The position numbers and the translations under genes are program-made. 64,000 bases of DNA from Fistularia commersonii (taxonomy: Eukaryota; Chordata; Actinopteri; Syngnathiformes; Fistulariidae): positions 12,444,965 to 12,508,964 of the forward strand of contig JBBMNZ010000003.1 of assembly GCA_037954325.1 (NCBI GenBank), given 5' to 3'. Below, piece after piece: positions 31,570 to 41,365 of the stretch. The notes beneath the pieces were generated by a model that ran no database searches, was not told where the DNA came from, and saw only the letters and a list, made by a program, of their open reading frames with translations. Positions within the stretch are counted from its first letter, which is position 1; each line of letters begins with the position of its first letter.

Positions 31570-32275
31570 TCCATCCTGGTGGTATTGTGTGCCATTCAAG
31601 CTCTGGCCCTCTACCAGGAGCCTGTGAGCTTGAGAGTTCTATGCAGGATCCTAGTTTCCAGGATTACACTCTTTTGAAAAGAGATCTCCAATGTTCTTCA
31701 TGGAATCGGGAGGAGACATTCTCCCACCTAGGGGGTTTCTGCTTCATGTGACTGAATCTGTACTTGGACCACTTTTGCTTTCACAGCCAACATCTTCTCC
31801 AATTCCTCCTTGAATGGCTGTTCTTTTTCCAGACACCAATGCTCTTTCTTCCTGATGTTGATCATCTGCTGTCAATGGAAAGTAAGGTCCCACAGGATCT
31901 TGGCTCATTCATTGTGGATTGCCTTTACTTAGTTTGAATGTTCCAGTTATGACAGGATGTCATAATATGTATGTATGACTCCTCTGCCAGCATTTTGGAG
32001 CCTGCTATTGTGAGTTGGATAGTCTCAAGGGCATCTTTGCCCAGGCTGTACCTGGGGTGTTGTCTGGTGCATTAGACCCCTTGCAAATTGCATCTTGTAT
32101 TCAAGGTTCGTACTTGTGTGGTTATGATCATTGTCTCCGTGAGTTCTTTTGTTCAGTCGTTTTCAGTCACTAGAAGGAGTGACACTACATCTGTCACTCC
32201 TTCAAGCTCCCAATAGTACTTGCCACGCAGGGTCTTATCAGTTCATGACCTGACTTCTGGCTCTTTCATACTTGG
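31570..32275 (-). pseudogene. R4/Rex6-like RLE LINE, C-terminal region
   Basis: Minus-strand frames give TRQHPRYSLGKDALETIQLT, a degraded zinc-knuckle block, then AKILWDL, NIRKKEHWCLEKEQPFKEEL, EKMLAVKAKVVQVQI, VGECLLPIP, LEISFQKSVILETRILHRTL and KLTGSW. This is the C-terminus of the fish LINE family that uses a restriction-like endonuclease. The stretch containing the endonuclease catalytic residues, between WD and IRKKEH, is deleted. The RT part of the same family occurs at 43263-44450 and 60193-60645. Confidence 0.75.
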
Positions 32276-32337
32276 CTTCTGTTGCCTTAAGGTTTCACTC
32301 AGCAACCCATCTTAGTCTACCTGGCACTCTATAATAG

Positions 32338-32665
32338 AATAAATTGGAATAGAATACAATAGAATATGCCTTTAATTGTTCCACAGTGGTGAAATCTCAA
32401 TGGTCTCAAGTCTGTGGCCTCCTATTTGACAGGTGTGATAATACACCCAACTCAAAGATCTGGATCAATGATGAGGTATCGATTGGAAGGTTAGGGAAGG
32501 AGTGTGGGTTGTGGTTGTGGTGTGGTTAAATGGAGTTCGAGTGGGTGCTTTTGATGTGCTCTTGAACCTACGATACTGTAGAACTTGTTCAGCTTGTCAG
32601 CCATGTGACAAATTTTAATTGAGAGGGTTGTGGTCTTCTGTAGTTGGGGATGCCTTCCAGACTTC
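32338..32665 (-). repeat. internally deleted LINE derivative with (ATTCT)n tail
   Basis: About 330 bases shared with 53733-54110. On the minus strand it opens with text equivalent to ADKLNKFYRRFE, the linker ahead of RT in L2/CR1-like LINEs. It then runs into a 3' end finishing CACTGTGGAACAATTAAAGG and short ATTCT units. Both copies have the same structure, so the deletion predates their spread. Confidence 0.65.
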
Positions 32666-32730
32666 TTCACATTAACACAGGATCATTGGCTGAGAACATG
32701 TTTTTCTTTTCATTGTAGCACATCTCTAAT

Positions 32731-33348
32731 GCAGCCTCAGGGCAGTAGGGGCCAGTGTCGCCTTGAACCGGTCCCATGCTCAGATAAATGTAGAGGTTGC
32801 ATCAGGAAGGGCATCTGGCATAAAACTTTTGCCAAAACCTAACAATGCAAATCAAACCTAATAATCTCATACTGGATCGGTCAAGGCCCAGGTTAACAAC
32901 AACCGCCATTGGACCCATAGGGCACCAGTGGAAACAGGGCTACTATCGGTCAAAGAAGGAGAGGAGGAAAGCCTGGAGTTTGGCACTGAGAGTAGGGACT
33001 TTGAATATTGAGACTATGACAGAAAAAGGTAGAGTTGGTCGGCATGATGCATATCCCCAGACATGAGAGAGTGATAATTGCTGCAGACTTCAAACGGCAT
33101 GTTGGTGCAGGCAATAGAGGGGATAAAGAAGTGATGGGTAGATTTGGTATCTAGGATCAGAACACAGAGGGACGGATGATGGTAGACTTTGCACAAAGAA
33201 TGGAATTGGCTGCAATGAAACACTTTTTTCCAGAAAAGAGTGGAACATAGGGTAACTTATAAGAGCTGAGGTAGGAGCAAGCAAGTAGACTACATCTTGT
33301 ATAGAAGAGCTAAACTGAGAGATCAGTGACTGCAAAGTAGTTGCAGGT
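32731..33348 (+). mobile_element. RTE LINE, 5' part (outer copy, left half)
   Basis: Starts ATGCAGCCTCAGGGCAG at the shared RTE 5' base, runs through the leader and into decayed endonuclease text (GRVGHVGAGNRGD-like, EVMGRFGI, MMVDFAQRMELA, SRLHLV, TERSVTAK). It stops at 33348 within the ISDCKVV block. The continuation is at 34892 after an inverted RTE copy. Its endonuclease catalytic region has an internal deletion. Confidence 0.8.
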
Positions 33349-34002
33349 CTGGCATCCTCTCACTTTCTAAGATCCTGTTGAATAATCGAGTCAGAAACTA
33401 CTGTTGCCTCTCCTAGACATCCTCTTCAATGCTTTCCACACTTCACTTTTACTAATCTCTGCTACTTTGTGGTCTACAATAGACATCTCTTCTACCCTTG
33501 CCTCTCTTTCATTTTCCACATTCATCAGCTCTTCAAAGTACTCTTTCCATATTCCCATCACTCTTCTAGCATCTGTTAATACATTTCCCTCTCTATCTTT
33601 AATCACCCAGACCTGTATATCCTTTCCATCTTTATCCCTCTTTTTCGGCAATCTGTATAGATAATTTTCTCCCTCCCTATTGTCCAACCGAGCAGACAAG
33701 TCATTGTATGCCTTTGCCCTATCTTATACCTTACCCTGTATCCCCCTGTGCTCCTGTCTGTTCCCTTCAGTCCTCTCAGCGACCCACTTCTTCTTTGCTT
33801 ACCTCTGTCTTCGTCCTTGTGATCTTCCTTGTCACCAGAGTTGTCCTACAATCCACCATCCTGTGCTGTCTGGTTACGCTCTCATCTACAACTACTTTGC
33901 AGTCACTGATCGCTTTCAGGTTAGCTTGTTTATACAAGATGTAGTCCACATGCTTGCTCCGACCTCTGCTCTTATAAGTTATCATACCTTCCTGTCTTTT
34001 CT

Positions 34003-34392
34003 TTAAAAAAAGTGTTCCATCCTTTTTGCAGGCTCTACCACCATCTGTCCCTCTGGGTTCCTATCCTGTATACCAAATCTGCCCATTACTTCCTCATCCC
34101 CTCTATTGCCTGCACCAACATGCCCATTGAAGTCTGCATTAATTACCACTCTATCATCTCTATGGATATTCTGCATCACTTCATCTAGCTCATTCCAGAA
34201 CTTCTCCTTCTCCTTCTCCTTCTCCTTCTCCTTCTCCTTCTCCTTCTCCTTCTCCTTCTCCTTCTCCTTCTCCTTCTCCTTCTCCTTCTCCTTCTCCTTC
34301 TCCTTCTCCTTCTCCTTCTCCTTCTCCTTCTCCTTCTCCTCAACTTCACATCCCACCTGCGTGGCATAGCCACTAAAAACATTGTGCATCAC
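34003..34392 (-). pseudogene. RTE endonuclease with Glu-Lys repeat expansion
   Basis: A 129-codon open minus-strand frame: SGYATQVGCEVEEKEK is followed by about 23 extra Lys-Glu pairs and then KFWNELDEVMQNIHRDDRVV, INADFNGHVGAGNRGD. In every other copy this place reads EEKEKF with no repeat. The catalytic DFNGH block (Asp and Asn of the AP endonuclease fold) is intact here. The expansion would place a charged helix on the nuclease surface, but the copy is otherwise broken. Confidence 0.8.
34194..34340. repeat. (CTCCTT)n hexanucleotide array inside the endonuclease frame
   Basis: About 24 near-perfect CTCCTT units (AAGGAG on the coding strand), seeded by the normal GAGAAGGAGAAG codons. The period of six preserves the reading frame. 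Confidence 0.97.
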
Positions 34393-34891
34393 ACCTGCAA
34401 TTTCTAGTTTCAGACTAATAAATCAATTTGACATTATCTTCACCTCCAGAACATTCCTAAGAAACTCCTCCCTCAAGATAACTTCTACTCCATTTCTCTT
34501 CTTGTCAGTACCATTATAGTACAACTTAAAGACTGGTCCTATCTTTTCACCTATCTTTTCTGCATCATGTTGACCAACTCTTTACCTTTTCCTATCATAG
34601 TCCCAATATTCAAAGTCCCGCCTCAGTCCCAGATTCTTCCCTTTCCTCTTCTCTCTCTGCTTCCTAACAAGTCTTCCTCCTCCTCTTCTTTGACCTATAG
34701 GAGCCCAGTTTCCATTGGCTCCCTGTAAATCATTGGTACCAATGGCAGTCGTTGTTAACCCGGGCCTTGACCGATCTGGTATGATTTGGTTAGTAGGTTT
34801 GATTTGCATGTTTGGTTTTGTCAAACATTTTACGCATGATGCCCTTCCTGACATTTCCTCTACATTTATCCTGGCTTGGGACAGGCTCGGG

Positions 34892-35275
34892 GAGATCAGT
34901 GACTGGAAAGTAGTAGTAGGTGAGAGTGTAGCCCAGACAGCAAAGGATGGTGGTTTGTAGGATGACTATGGTTAAAAGGAAGATCAAGAGAACAAAGTTA
35001 GCACAAAGGACAAAGTGGTGGAAGCTGAAAAGGGAGGAGTGATGTACGGTTTTCAGGAAGGAGTTGAAAAAGCTCTGGTGGTCATAGAGAGCTTCCAGAT
35101 GACTGGACAGCAACAGCTAGTGGTATCAGGGAGACTGGGAGGAGAGTACTTGGTGTATCATCTGGAAGGAAAGTAAATAAGGATACTTGGTGGTGGAAAG
35201 AGGAAGTGCATACAGAGTATATACAGAGAAAGTGGTCAGTAAAGAAGAAGTGGGACACTAAGGGGACTGAACCCC
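34892..35275 (+). mobile_element. RTE LINE, outer copy, right half
   Basis: Resumes exactly at EISDWKVVVGESVAQ where the left half (to 33348) stopped. It then reads TKWWKLKREE-equivalent, the FQEGVEKAL segment, a decayed GETGRRVLGVSSGRK block and QSIYREK. It ends at about 35275 against the env-like region of the retrovirus-like element, so the RT and 3' end of this outer copy are also gone. Confidence 0.75.
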
Positions 35276-35284
35276 CTAAGGGAC

Positions 35285-36567
35285 TGTGAGGAACGCTGTT
35301 TGATTAGGTTGGGTTAGTTTGGTTGCTGTGTCATGACGGTCATAGGTTATCCGAACATTTGTAGGCTGGTGTACTCACAAGCCATCGATTACCAGCTCGC
35401 TCTACATTTGTCCCCGATTTCTCGTCTTTAATTGATACGCTGGCTTGGCATTTCTGCCCCGGAGATTCCATTCTCAAACTGCAGAGGTAATTTGTGACAC
35501 TCTCACAAAAGGGTTGCTTGGGCAGACCCAGTGGATTTAATTTGTTTTAGTGCACATTTTTAAGTTAGGAACAAGGTAGAGGGCAGGGTGATTGTCATGG
35601 TAGGCGGGTGAGGGTAGTGTGTTGATGTGAACATATGTGTTGTCTTGCCACATTCAATACTGACTCCAGCCTGTAAGTATTTCATCTCTCTATGACTGAC
35701 AAGTTGAGGATGAATCAGATTTCTAGGTTGTGACGGTTCACAGAAGTGGGGATTGCACTGCCAAGACTGAACGCCAGGTGTACTTGTGGAGGTTGCACCA
35801 CAATGGGGGTAGGTGATTTCAAAATCTGCTCTACCAGGTATAAGGAAACCATGTAAGCTGGTATCTTACCATCACTCAGACTATTAACTTAGGAGCTAAC
35901 TTCCCCGACAATGTCTTGCAACAGATATTTCACTACTCTCACATATGTTATGTGCTCCTTGACAACTTCAGACAGGGTCTCCAAGGCATGCAACGTGTTA
36001 TTGATGAGGGCACAATGTACGTTTACAGTGACTATGGTGCCCTGGAGGGTTTGACCCAGTCCCTATAATTGTTTCGGCTGGATAAAGAGCCTCTGTTGGA
36101 TTTCTGCCTTTTCCTCCTCAAGCCTGCCCAGGTTTCTTTGAAGCGACCCAATGCTAATGGAGTTTGCCACAGAGAGGTCCAGGCAAAACAAAGATTAAAC
36201 CGCTGATATATCGCCGAGCAAACCTCCCAGGAACCGTTTGGTCATCTGCTGTTACTGAGGTCATCCCCAGTGACCAGAGACTCCTGTAAATGGTCAAGCA
36301 CGTGGATTGTTGTTTGCTTGTTGTTCAATGGTATTGTTTTTTTGTTCACCACTTAGTCTATTTTTTGGGCTACACGAATGTGTTTCCAATATACAACCCA
36401 GGGATCCAACCGCACGTAGACTCTTTGGGTGTTTATGTGGCAATGGGTAAATAGGAGGCCCGGTACCTCTTGAAGAACAATACCAGTAGCTGGGCTGGAT
36501 CGACCTCATCCAGGAGCATTGTGGCAGGCAGACTGAGGAGGATGCTAAGAGTCCAAAGGAATCCCAT
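35285..36567 (-). pseudogene. env-like glycoprotein remnant
   Basis: A frame from ATG at 36567 begins with a signal-peptide-like stretch (MGFLWTLSILLSLPATMLL). After frame changes there is a Lys-Arg followed by FLGGLLGDISAV, resembling a cleavage site plus fusion-peptide start. Then comes a heptad-rich helix (ANSISIGSLQRNLGRLEEE and ALINNTLHALETL). Further on are HLAFSLGSAIP, a YVHINT...AYHDN block and a Cys-containing MCTKT...HWVCPSNPF block. Position after integrase, signal peptide and heptads argue for an envelope protein, which would mediate membrane entry. At least three stops and two frameshifts are present. No transmembrane anchor was found before it is cut at ~35285. I do not recognise the exact env family. 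Confidence 0.55.
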
Positions 36568-36718
36568 ATGTCACGAAATTAGAGTTGGATTGCTACGGAA
36601 CAGCGGGGGATGATGAGCTAGGAGTTGGTGCATGCGGGAGGTGAGTGGAGCATGCAGTTAATCCTACGACTAAGTTGTTGCATCTTCCCCTTCTCTGGTT
36701 GGAGCTGACTCCGCCCTT

Positions 36719-38060
36719 TCAGAGGGAAAATGCCTTAAATGGCTTTATTTGGTTCCCCTGAACCCATTTGTGGACGGGCATTTGCGTGGGCTTTGAGGTC
36801 CAGATCCAGTAGGCTACTGGTAGGAGTTTGCCGACAATCTCAAAGTGGCCATCCCACCAGGGCAGAAATTTCCTTGAAATTCCAAATGGTTCAGCAAACC
36901 AAAAAAGGAGCACTTTGTCGGCCACTTGGTGCTCACGTTGAGACTCTACTGGTCCCAGGTTTTCCTGGGCCCATGTGAAAGTGTCTTGGATGTGATTGCA
37001 TAGGTCTGTCATATATTGATGTGCCGTATGTGCAGTTATGACAGTGCTGTCCTCTAGGCGGTTTAGAAGATGCAAGTGAAGAGTCATCTCTCAGTCATCA
37101 TCTCAAGGGGAGTTACTTGAGTATTGCAGTGCGGGTTGGACTGGATGTGCCATCAGCACCAATGGTAGTTTAACATTCCAGTCTTTTCCACCCCCGCCAA
37201 CATACTTCTTGAGCATGCTGATGATTGTGCGGTAGGCACGTTCAACCTGGCCCGATGACTTGGGGTAATGTGGGATGTGGAAGTTGGCTTCCAACCCCGA
37301 GCTCTCAAACATGGCGGTCATGATGCTTGAGGTGAAATAGGTCCCTTGATCAGAGTCCACTCAGAGGGGTAAGCCCCAACAGCTCAACACATGGTTCAGC
37401 AAGAGGACTGGAGTTGTTACGGCTGTATCATTCGGAGCTTGGAGACACTCGACCCACTTGGTAAAAGCGCACATGACTACGAGAAGGTAACTATTTCCTC
37501 TGGAGGATTTGGGGACTGGTCCAATCCAGTCAATTTAGAGACGCGACCAGGGGTACATGATTCCCCTGTGCTGGAGGGGGGGCACAGTTCAGAGATCAGG
37601 ATGGCTGGAACTGGCAGCAGATTAGGCATCCTTTGACATACATCTATACATCATGAGTCATCGCTGGCCAGTAGGTCACCTGTTGAAGGATTGGGAGGGT
37701 GGCTTTGTAGCCACGGTGTCCGCCGATGGGGAAGTCATGGGCATGGCCTATCATGACCACCCTATGGTCAAATGGGATGGCCCAACGGGCCGCTCCATGA
37801 CCGTCCTTGGCTTGGACGAGCAAACGTTTTTCCAGCCTGAAATGTGGCAACTCCTTATGGAGGGCACTTAGCTCCAGGGACTCTGCTACGGAGGTCCAAT
37901 ATGTGCCCTGAGCTGAGGGCCCTGCAATGAGGTGGCGGATGGCTTTTAAGTTTGGGTCCCGTTCATGCATGGTCACCAGGACTGCGTTGCCAGGTTTGAG
38001 ACCCAGGTGCAGGGTCTGTGTGCAGGACTCGGGGTCTTCCCACCTCTCTCTCACCTGATG
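36719..38060 (-). pseudogene. retroviral integrase remnant
   Basis: The zinc-binding N-terminus is degraded (HAHDFPIGGHRGYKATLPIL, then a stop and CMSKDA). The catalytic core shows all three DDE positions in recognisable context: IDWIGPVPKSSRGN (first Asp), SDQGTYFTS (second Asp, ~37355) and KSSGQVERAYRTI (Glu, ~37255). The C-terminal module follows (LPWWDGHFEIVGKL, HKWVQGNQIKPFKA at ~36800-36725). The frame is broken at least twice (stop near 37645, frame change near 37100). The role would be insertion of the DNA copy into the chromosome. Confidence 0.85.
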
Positions 38061-38329
38061 GTTTTTACCGCACAGGCTTTGGTTGTAGGAAGCCCCCAGG
38101 GTGTACCCTGTTCAGCACCTAGCTTGACTATGGGATCCCTTTCATCGTTTCCTCCCTTCTGGACCAGCGGTTTGAGAGTGACCCTTCACTTTCTTCCACT
38201 ACACTGTCATACCCCAGTCCATGACCAAATGGTTGCAAGGCAGGAAGAGTTCAGAGGTCTTCACCTTCTTTTTCTGGGGTTTCTTATATTGTTCCTTCTC
38301 CACACTGGGAGATGAGAAATGAGGATGTT

Positions 38330-38980
38330 GCGAGCGTAGTTGGAGTCTGAGCAGATCCCCAGCTGCTCTATAGCAATCTTGGCGGCTTGGTGGAGTGCGA
38401 TGTGGACTATTGACTCGACTCTGTGCCTAGTCGGTAGTTGTTTGGTTCATCCACGGTGCGGTTTGACCAAACAATACCGAATCCTGCACGGTCTGGCGTT
38501 CACACACACGCACAACCATCTACATAGATCTTCGGGAGGTCCAAGCAGTCATCTTCATGATAGTAGAGGTGTTGGGGAGGAGGTGGCGGAGAAATGACCA
38601 GAGAGGACTCGGGGTTTGGTTTCCCTCACAGTCACACTGTTGGCAGTCAGCCAGGCCTTGGCTTACAGCCATTTTGTTCCTCTTGCCATATTTGACCTCA
38701 ACGTCATAGCCCCGTAATGCAATGATCCATGTGGCAATGCCACTGTTGGTTACCCATCCTTCTCCTAGCCGCTGGCTGTTCAGGAATGTGGCAGGTTGGT
38801 GACAAGTTTCTGAAATGACCTTCTAGCCTCCAGTGTCGCTGCGGAAGTATTCCACAGCCCACACGGTGGGCAGGAGGGCCTTTTCGCAGTCAGAGAATTT
38901 AATCTCCACGCTGCTTAGGAGTCAGCTTGCAAAGGCAACGATCCTCTTGTCAGTGTCACATTTCTGTGCCCGAGTGGCAC
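38330..38980 (-). pseudogene. two tandem RNase H-type domains
   Basis: First domain (38980-38640): DKRIVAFASRLLSSVEIKFS, DCEKALLPTVWAVEYFRS, then ETCHQPATFLNSQRLGEGWV and ATWIIALRGYDVEVKYG. This is a Gypsy-like RNase H fold in which the usual Asp of T-D-H-Q is Cys, so probably non-catalytic. Second domain (38560-38330): LPKIYVDGCACV, a stop, AGFGIVWSN, NYRLGTESSQ and ICSDSNYARN. That is a retroviral-type RNase H with the D-G and D-S-N-Y catalytic contexts kept. A degenerate tether plus a second RNase H is typical of retroviruses and some LTR elements. Confidence 0.65.
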
Positions 38981-38999
38981 AGAGGCAATGATTTTTGAT

Positions 39000-39520
39000 G
39001 ATTTTGGGGTGGCAACTTGAGCCCAGATGTGACTTTGGTGGCAGTCAATGAGTGGTGCTACCCAATCCAGAAGGTCCTAACCAATCAGAAGTGGTTCGGT
39101 ATCCAATGTGCAGATGTGCAGGGGATGAACGAGGGTTATCTCCTGGAAGTTGAGGTCAACCCAGGCACGTTGGGTGATGGGTGACCAGTCCTGTGTGTAA
39201 CTGGTTATGTTTACATCACAGTCCTCCATCTGTAACGGTTTGCCTTGGGCAAGCATTATCCCAGCTATCTCCTGAAAGGTGGGCCTACTTATCAGGCTGA
39301 TTTCATAGCCTGAGGTGAGTAGAGCGAGGACATCGGTCCAATCACCAACCATCATGTACATGTAGATGCGGCGGGTGTTGCCCCTACGGACCAGATCTCC
39401 CAGGAAGGACAGGAAAGGAGGGTGCAGCATGTTGTGCATGACTGTCTCGGGAAGTTCCCTAGGTTCCTTTTTCCCTGTGCCCCACCTTACAAAGTAAACT
39501 TTGGTCATGGAGGTCACTGG
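39000..39520 (-). pseudogene. retroviral-type aspartic protease remnant
   Basis: The minus-strand frame 39517-39077 contains TRRIYMYMMVGDWTDVLALL, TSGYEISLISRPTFQEIAGI and, towards the end, LHICTLDTEPLLIG. It has the layout of a retropepsin (hydrophobic strand, active site, flap, LLIGxD). The catalytic Asp of the D-S/T-G motif reads Thr (LTSGYE), so the enzyme is dead. It directly follows a gag nucleocapsid-like segment at 39.9-39.6 kb. Confidence 0.75.
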
Positions 39521-39529
39521 TGTCTGGCC

Positions 39530-40520
39530 TAGTCACGTAGATGCAGGCATGTTGCTGGTTCCTGTCCTGAGGCCTGGTGGTTCATGGCCCTGGTAACTCA
39601 AATTCAGTGCTCTTGCCAAGAGCTTGATCACCTCCTCCACCTGTTGGGTTTGACCCATACCTTCCTGGGTTTGATTCTTGGGGGTCGTTATGTCTGTCCC
39701 CAGCCCCCTGGCTCTGTCAGCCATTTTCCCAGCTTCACCTACTACCCTGATGCGGAGTTGGTTGGTACTTCCCAGGCTTGACTGGGTTCGCACGGGCATC
39801 CTGGTGCCCTGTAGGGGCAAGTCACCACCCTCTGAGGCTTGGATTCCCAGACCCTGGTGCATTCCGCTTCATCCGCTCTATTGGGATGCATACACATTTC
39901 CCATGACCTCTGCGCAAACCTCTTAATTTGAGGCATCATTAGGTGACCTGATTTGCAGTACGTGCCACTGTCATAGTGAATCATTTCGTTCAGGTTGTAA
40001 ATGAATAAGGACTAGCCCCGGGGTGCTATGACCCAGGAGACCCTGCAGTACTCCCCAGGAGACTCATGCTTCTTCTGCATTATGGCAAATGTATTAAGGG
40101 TGGCAGATGCTGAGTCAATGTAGAGTGAATACTCTTCCTGCAAAGGTCTTTGCAACGCCAGGTAGCCGTCTTAGATCCCTTGTGGCAGCGTTTCATTGAA
40201 GGTGTGAACGCTCCTTGCTATGGCTCTCCAGATCAACATGAGTTTCTCTCGAGATGTGGCATCATGCAGGTCCTTCAGACAGCTTTTAACCTCCCGTAGG
40301 TAGTCCTTAACATTTTAGCATGGATCGCTTTGATCGAAACGCTCAACGTCTTTGGCAACCTCCTCGAGCTGCTTATTGCGAATGTCGCCAAGTTGGTTTG
40401 ACCGCCAGTAATCTAGATTGGACCCAGAGTTTCTCAGGTTGCCATAGCAATGAGCGTGAGTTCTTCCCAATTGTCAAGGAGGAGCTTGAGCAGCTGGTGG
40501 GCATGAGCCTCTTGTGCATA
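39530..40520 (-). pseudogene. gag remnant of the retrovirus-like element
   Basis: At 40400-40050 the minus strand reads VAKDVERFDQSDPC, VKDYLREVKSCLKDLHDATS, REKLMLIWRAIARSVHTFNE, TLPQGI and LQRPLQEEYSLYIDSASATL, a capsid-like helical region. Near 39960-39880 a single degraded CCHC knuckle (TYCKSGHLMMPQIKRFAQRS) is followed by CMHPNRADEAECTRVWESK. Frame breaks separate these. It would package RNA and form the particle. Confidence 0.65.
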
Positions 40521-41250
40521 TGACACAGATTCTTCCATGCCTCTGTGGGTGTGGGGATGGTACCCTGAGTCCTCCACGCCCCTTCTGGTGTGGGGATAGT
40601 ACACCTCTTTTGGACATGTGTCTCGCGATGCATGTCCCTTCCGCGTTTAGGGAAGCCCTGCGTCCCCCACACCCAAAGGGGTGTAGTACCCTCCCCCTTG
40701 CATTGAAGGGAGTGTGACTGAGGGTTGTGGGGGGCAGAGCCCTACGTCATGGGGCTCAGTCGTCCCCAGACAACGGGGTCCTCAACTGGCGGGCAGTTGT
40801 TGTCTTATCTGATAGGCATGTCCTGGTGTCCTCTCCAACTCAGGCATATCACCATTGGCGGTTCCGTCTTCCTCCGCCGACAACTCAAGTGTCACTTACC
40901 TGGCTGGGTCGGACTTCTTGGCACATCCCTTTTTCTCTGTTTAGTACGGGATGTGCTTCGACACTCAGGCAAATCTGCGTGTCACAACGCTCAGCCTGGC
41001 TCTTCTGGCTTCTTCTTTTTAGGCTGGCTTTCTCTAACTACAGTCTGGCGAATTCTGCCTAATGCTCATGGAGATGGCCCTGCTGGTCAGCGTTATGAGC
41101 TACCAGCACGGCATTACAGCTGTCCTGCTTCTTGGCATGCAAACCAGAATGTTGCTGGTACACCAGGAATATTTGGCATACCAGGTCACTAATGGTGAGT
41201 GGTGGCCGGCCAGCGGGGTTGTTGGTATGGTAGGCTAAGTCTAATAATGT
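40521..41250 (-). other. probable gag N-terminal/leader part of the same element, low certainty
   Basis: Contains two CCCTTCTGGTGTGGGGATRG-like tandem units (40545-40605). On the minus strand these translate to TIPTPEGAW repeated with variation, a proline-rich linker as in gag proteins. Beyond 40700 the reading is too decayed to assign. No LTR end seen. Confidence 0.35.
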
Positions 41251-41327
41251 TGAGTGGCAAGTGATCAGACTCTAGCCGTCAAACCTTTTCTTTTCGCCCC
41301 CATTGAGATGGAGGAGGCCAACAACCG

Positions 41328-41365
41328 TTGCTCTCAGCAATGCATTGAAGCATTGCTGAGAGCAA
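41328..41365. repeat. perfect 16-bp inverted repeat (hairpin)
   Basis: TTGCTCTCAGCAATGC (41328-41343) and its exact reverse complement (41350-41365) are separated by ATTGAA. No T-run follows and it lies outside recognised coding remnants. Confidence 0.9.

Larger units (their letters stand above)
33349..34891 (-). mobile_element. RTE LINE inserted in inverted orientation, 3'-truncated
   Basis: Minus-strand copy with leader (34880-34640), endonuclease (34560-34000, including VSGYATQVGCEVEEKEK and EVMGRFGIQDRNPEGQMVVE) and linker. It reaches into the RT fingers (ILESERMP equivalent at ~33349), where it stops. The normal RTE 3' end is absent. A 30-bp sequence starting GAGATCAGTGACTG lies on both sides (33319-33348 and 34892-34921; 27 of 30 positions equal). 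Confidence 0.8.
35285..41200 (-). mobile_element. endogenous retrovirus-like element: gag, pro, RNase H, integrase, env-like
   Basis: About 5.9 kb on the minus strand reads in retroviral order, with gag near 40.5-39.5 kb, protease 39.45-39.0, two RNase H-type domains 38.98-38.33, integrase 38.06-36.72 and an env-like region 36.57-35.29. Most of RT is deleted between protease and the first RNase H. No LTR could be delimited. Every domain carries stops or frameshifts, so this is an old inactive copy. It is distinct from the Gypsy families elsewhere in the window. Which retroviral or retrovirus-sister lineage it belongs to cannot be settled by eye. Confidence 0.75.

Noticed and set aside
34185..34382. 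poly-Arg and poly-(Phe-Ser) frames
   Set aside because: Shadow frames of the CTCCTT array; only the Lys-Glu frame fits the endonuclease.
37391..37871. plus-strand open frames in the integrase region
   Set aside because: The minus strand carries the integrase motifs; the plus frames are shadows.
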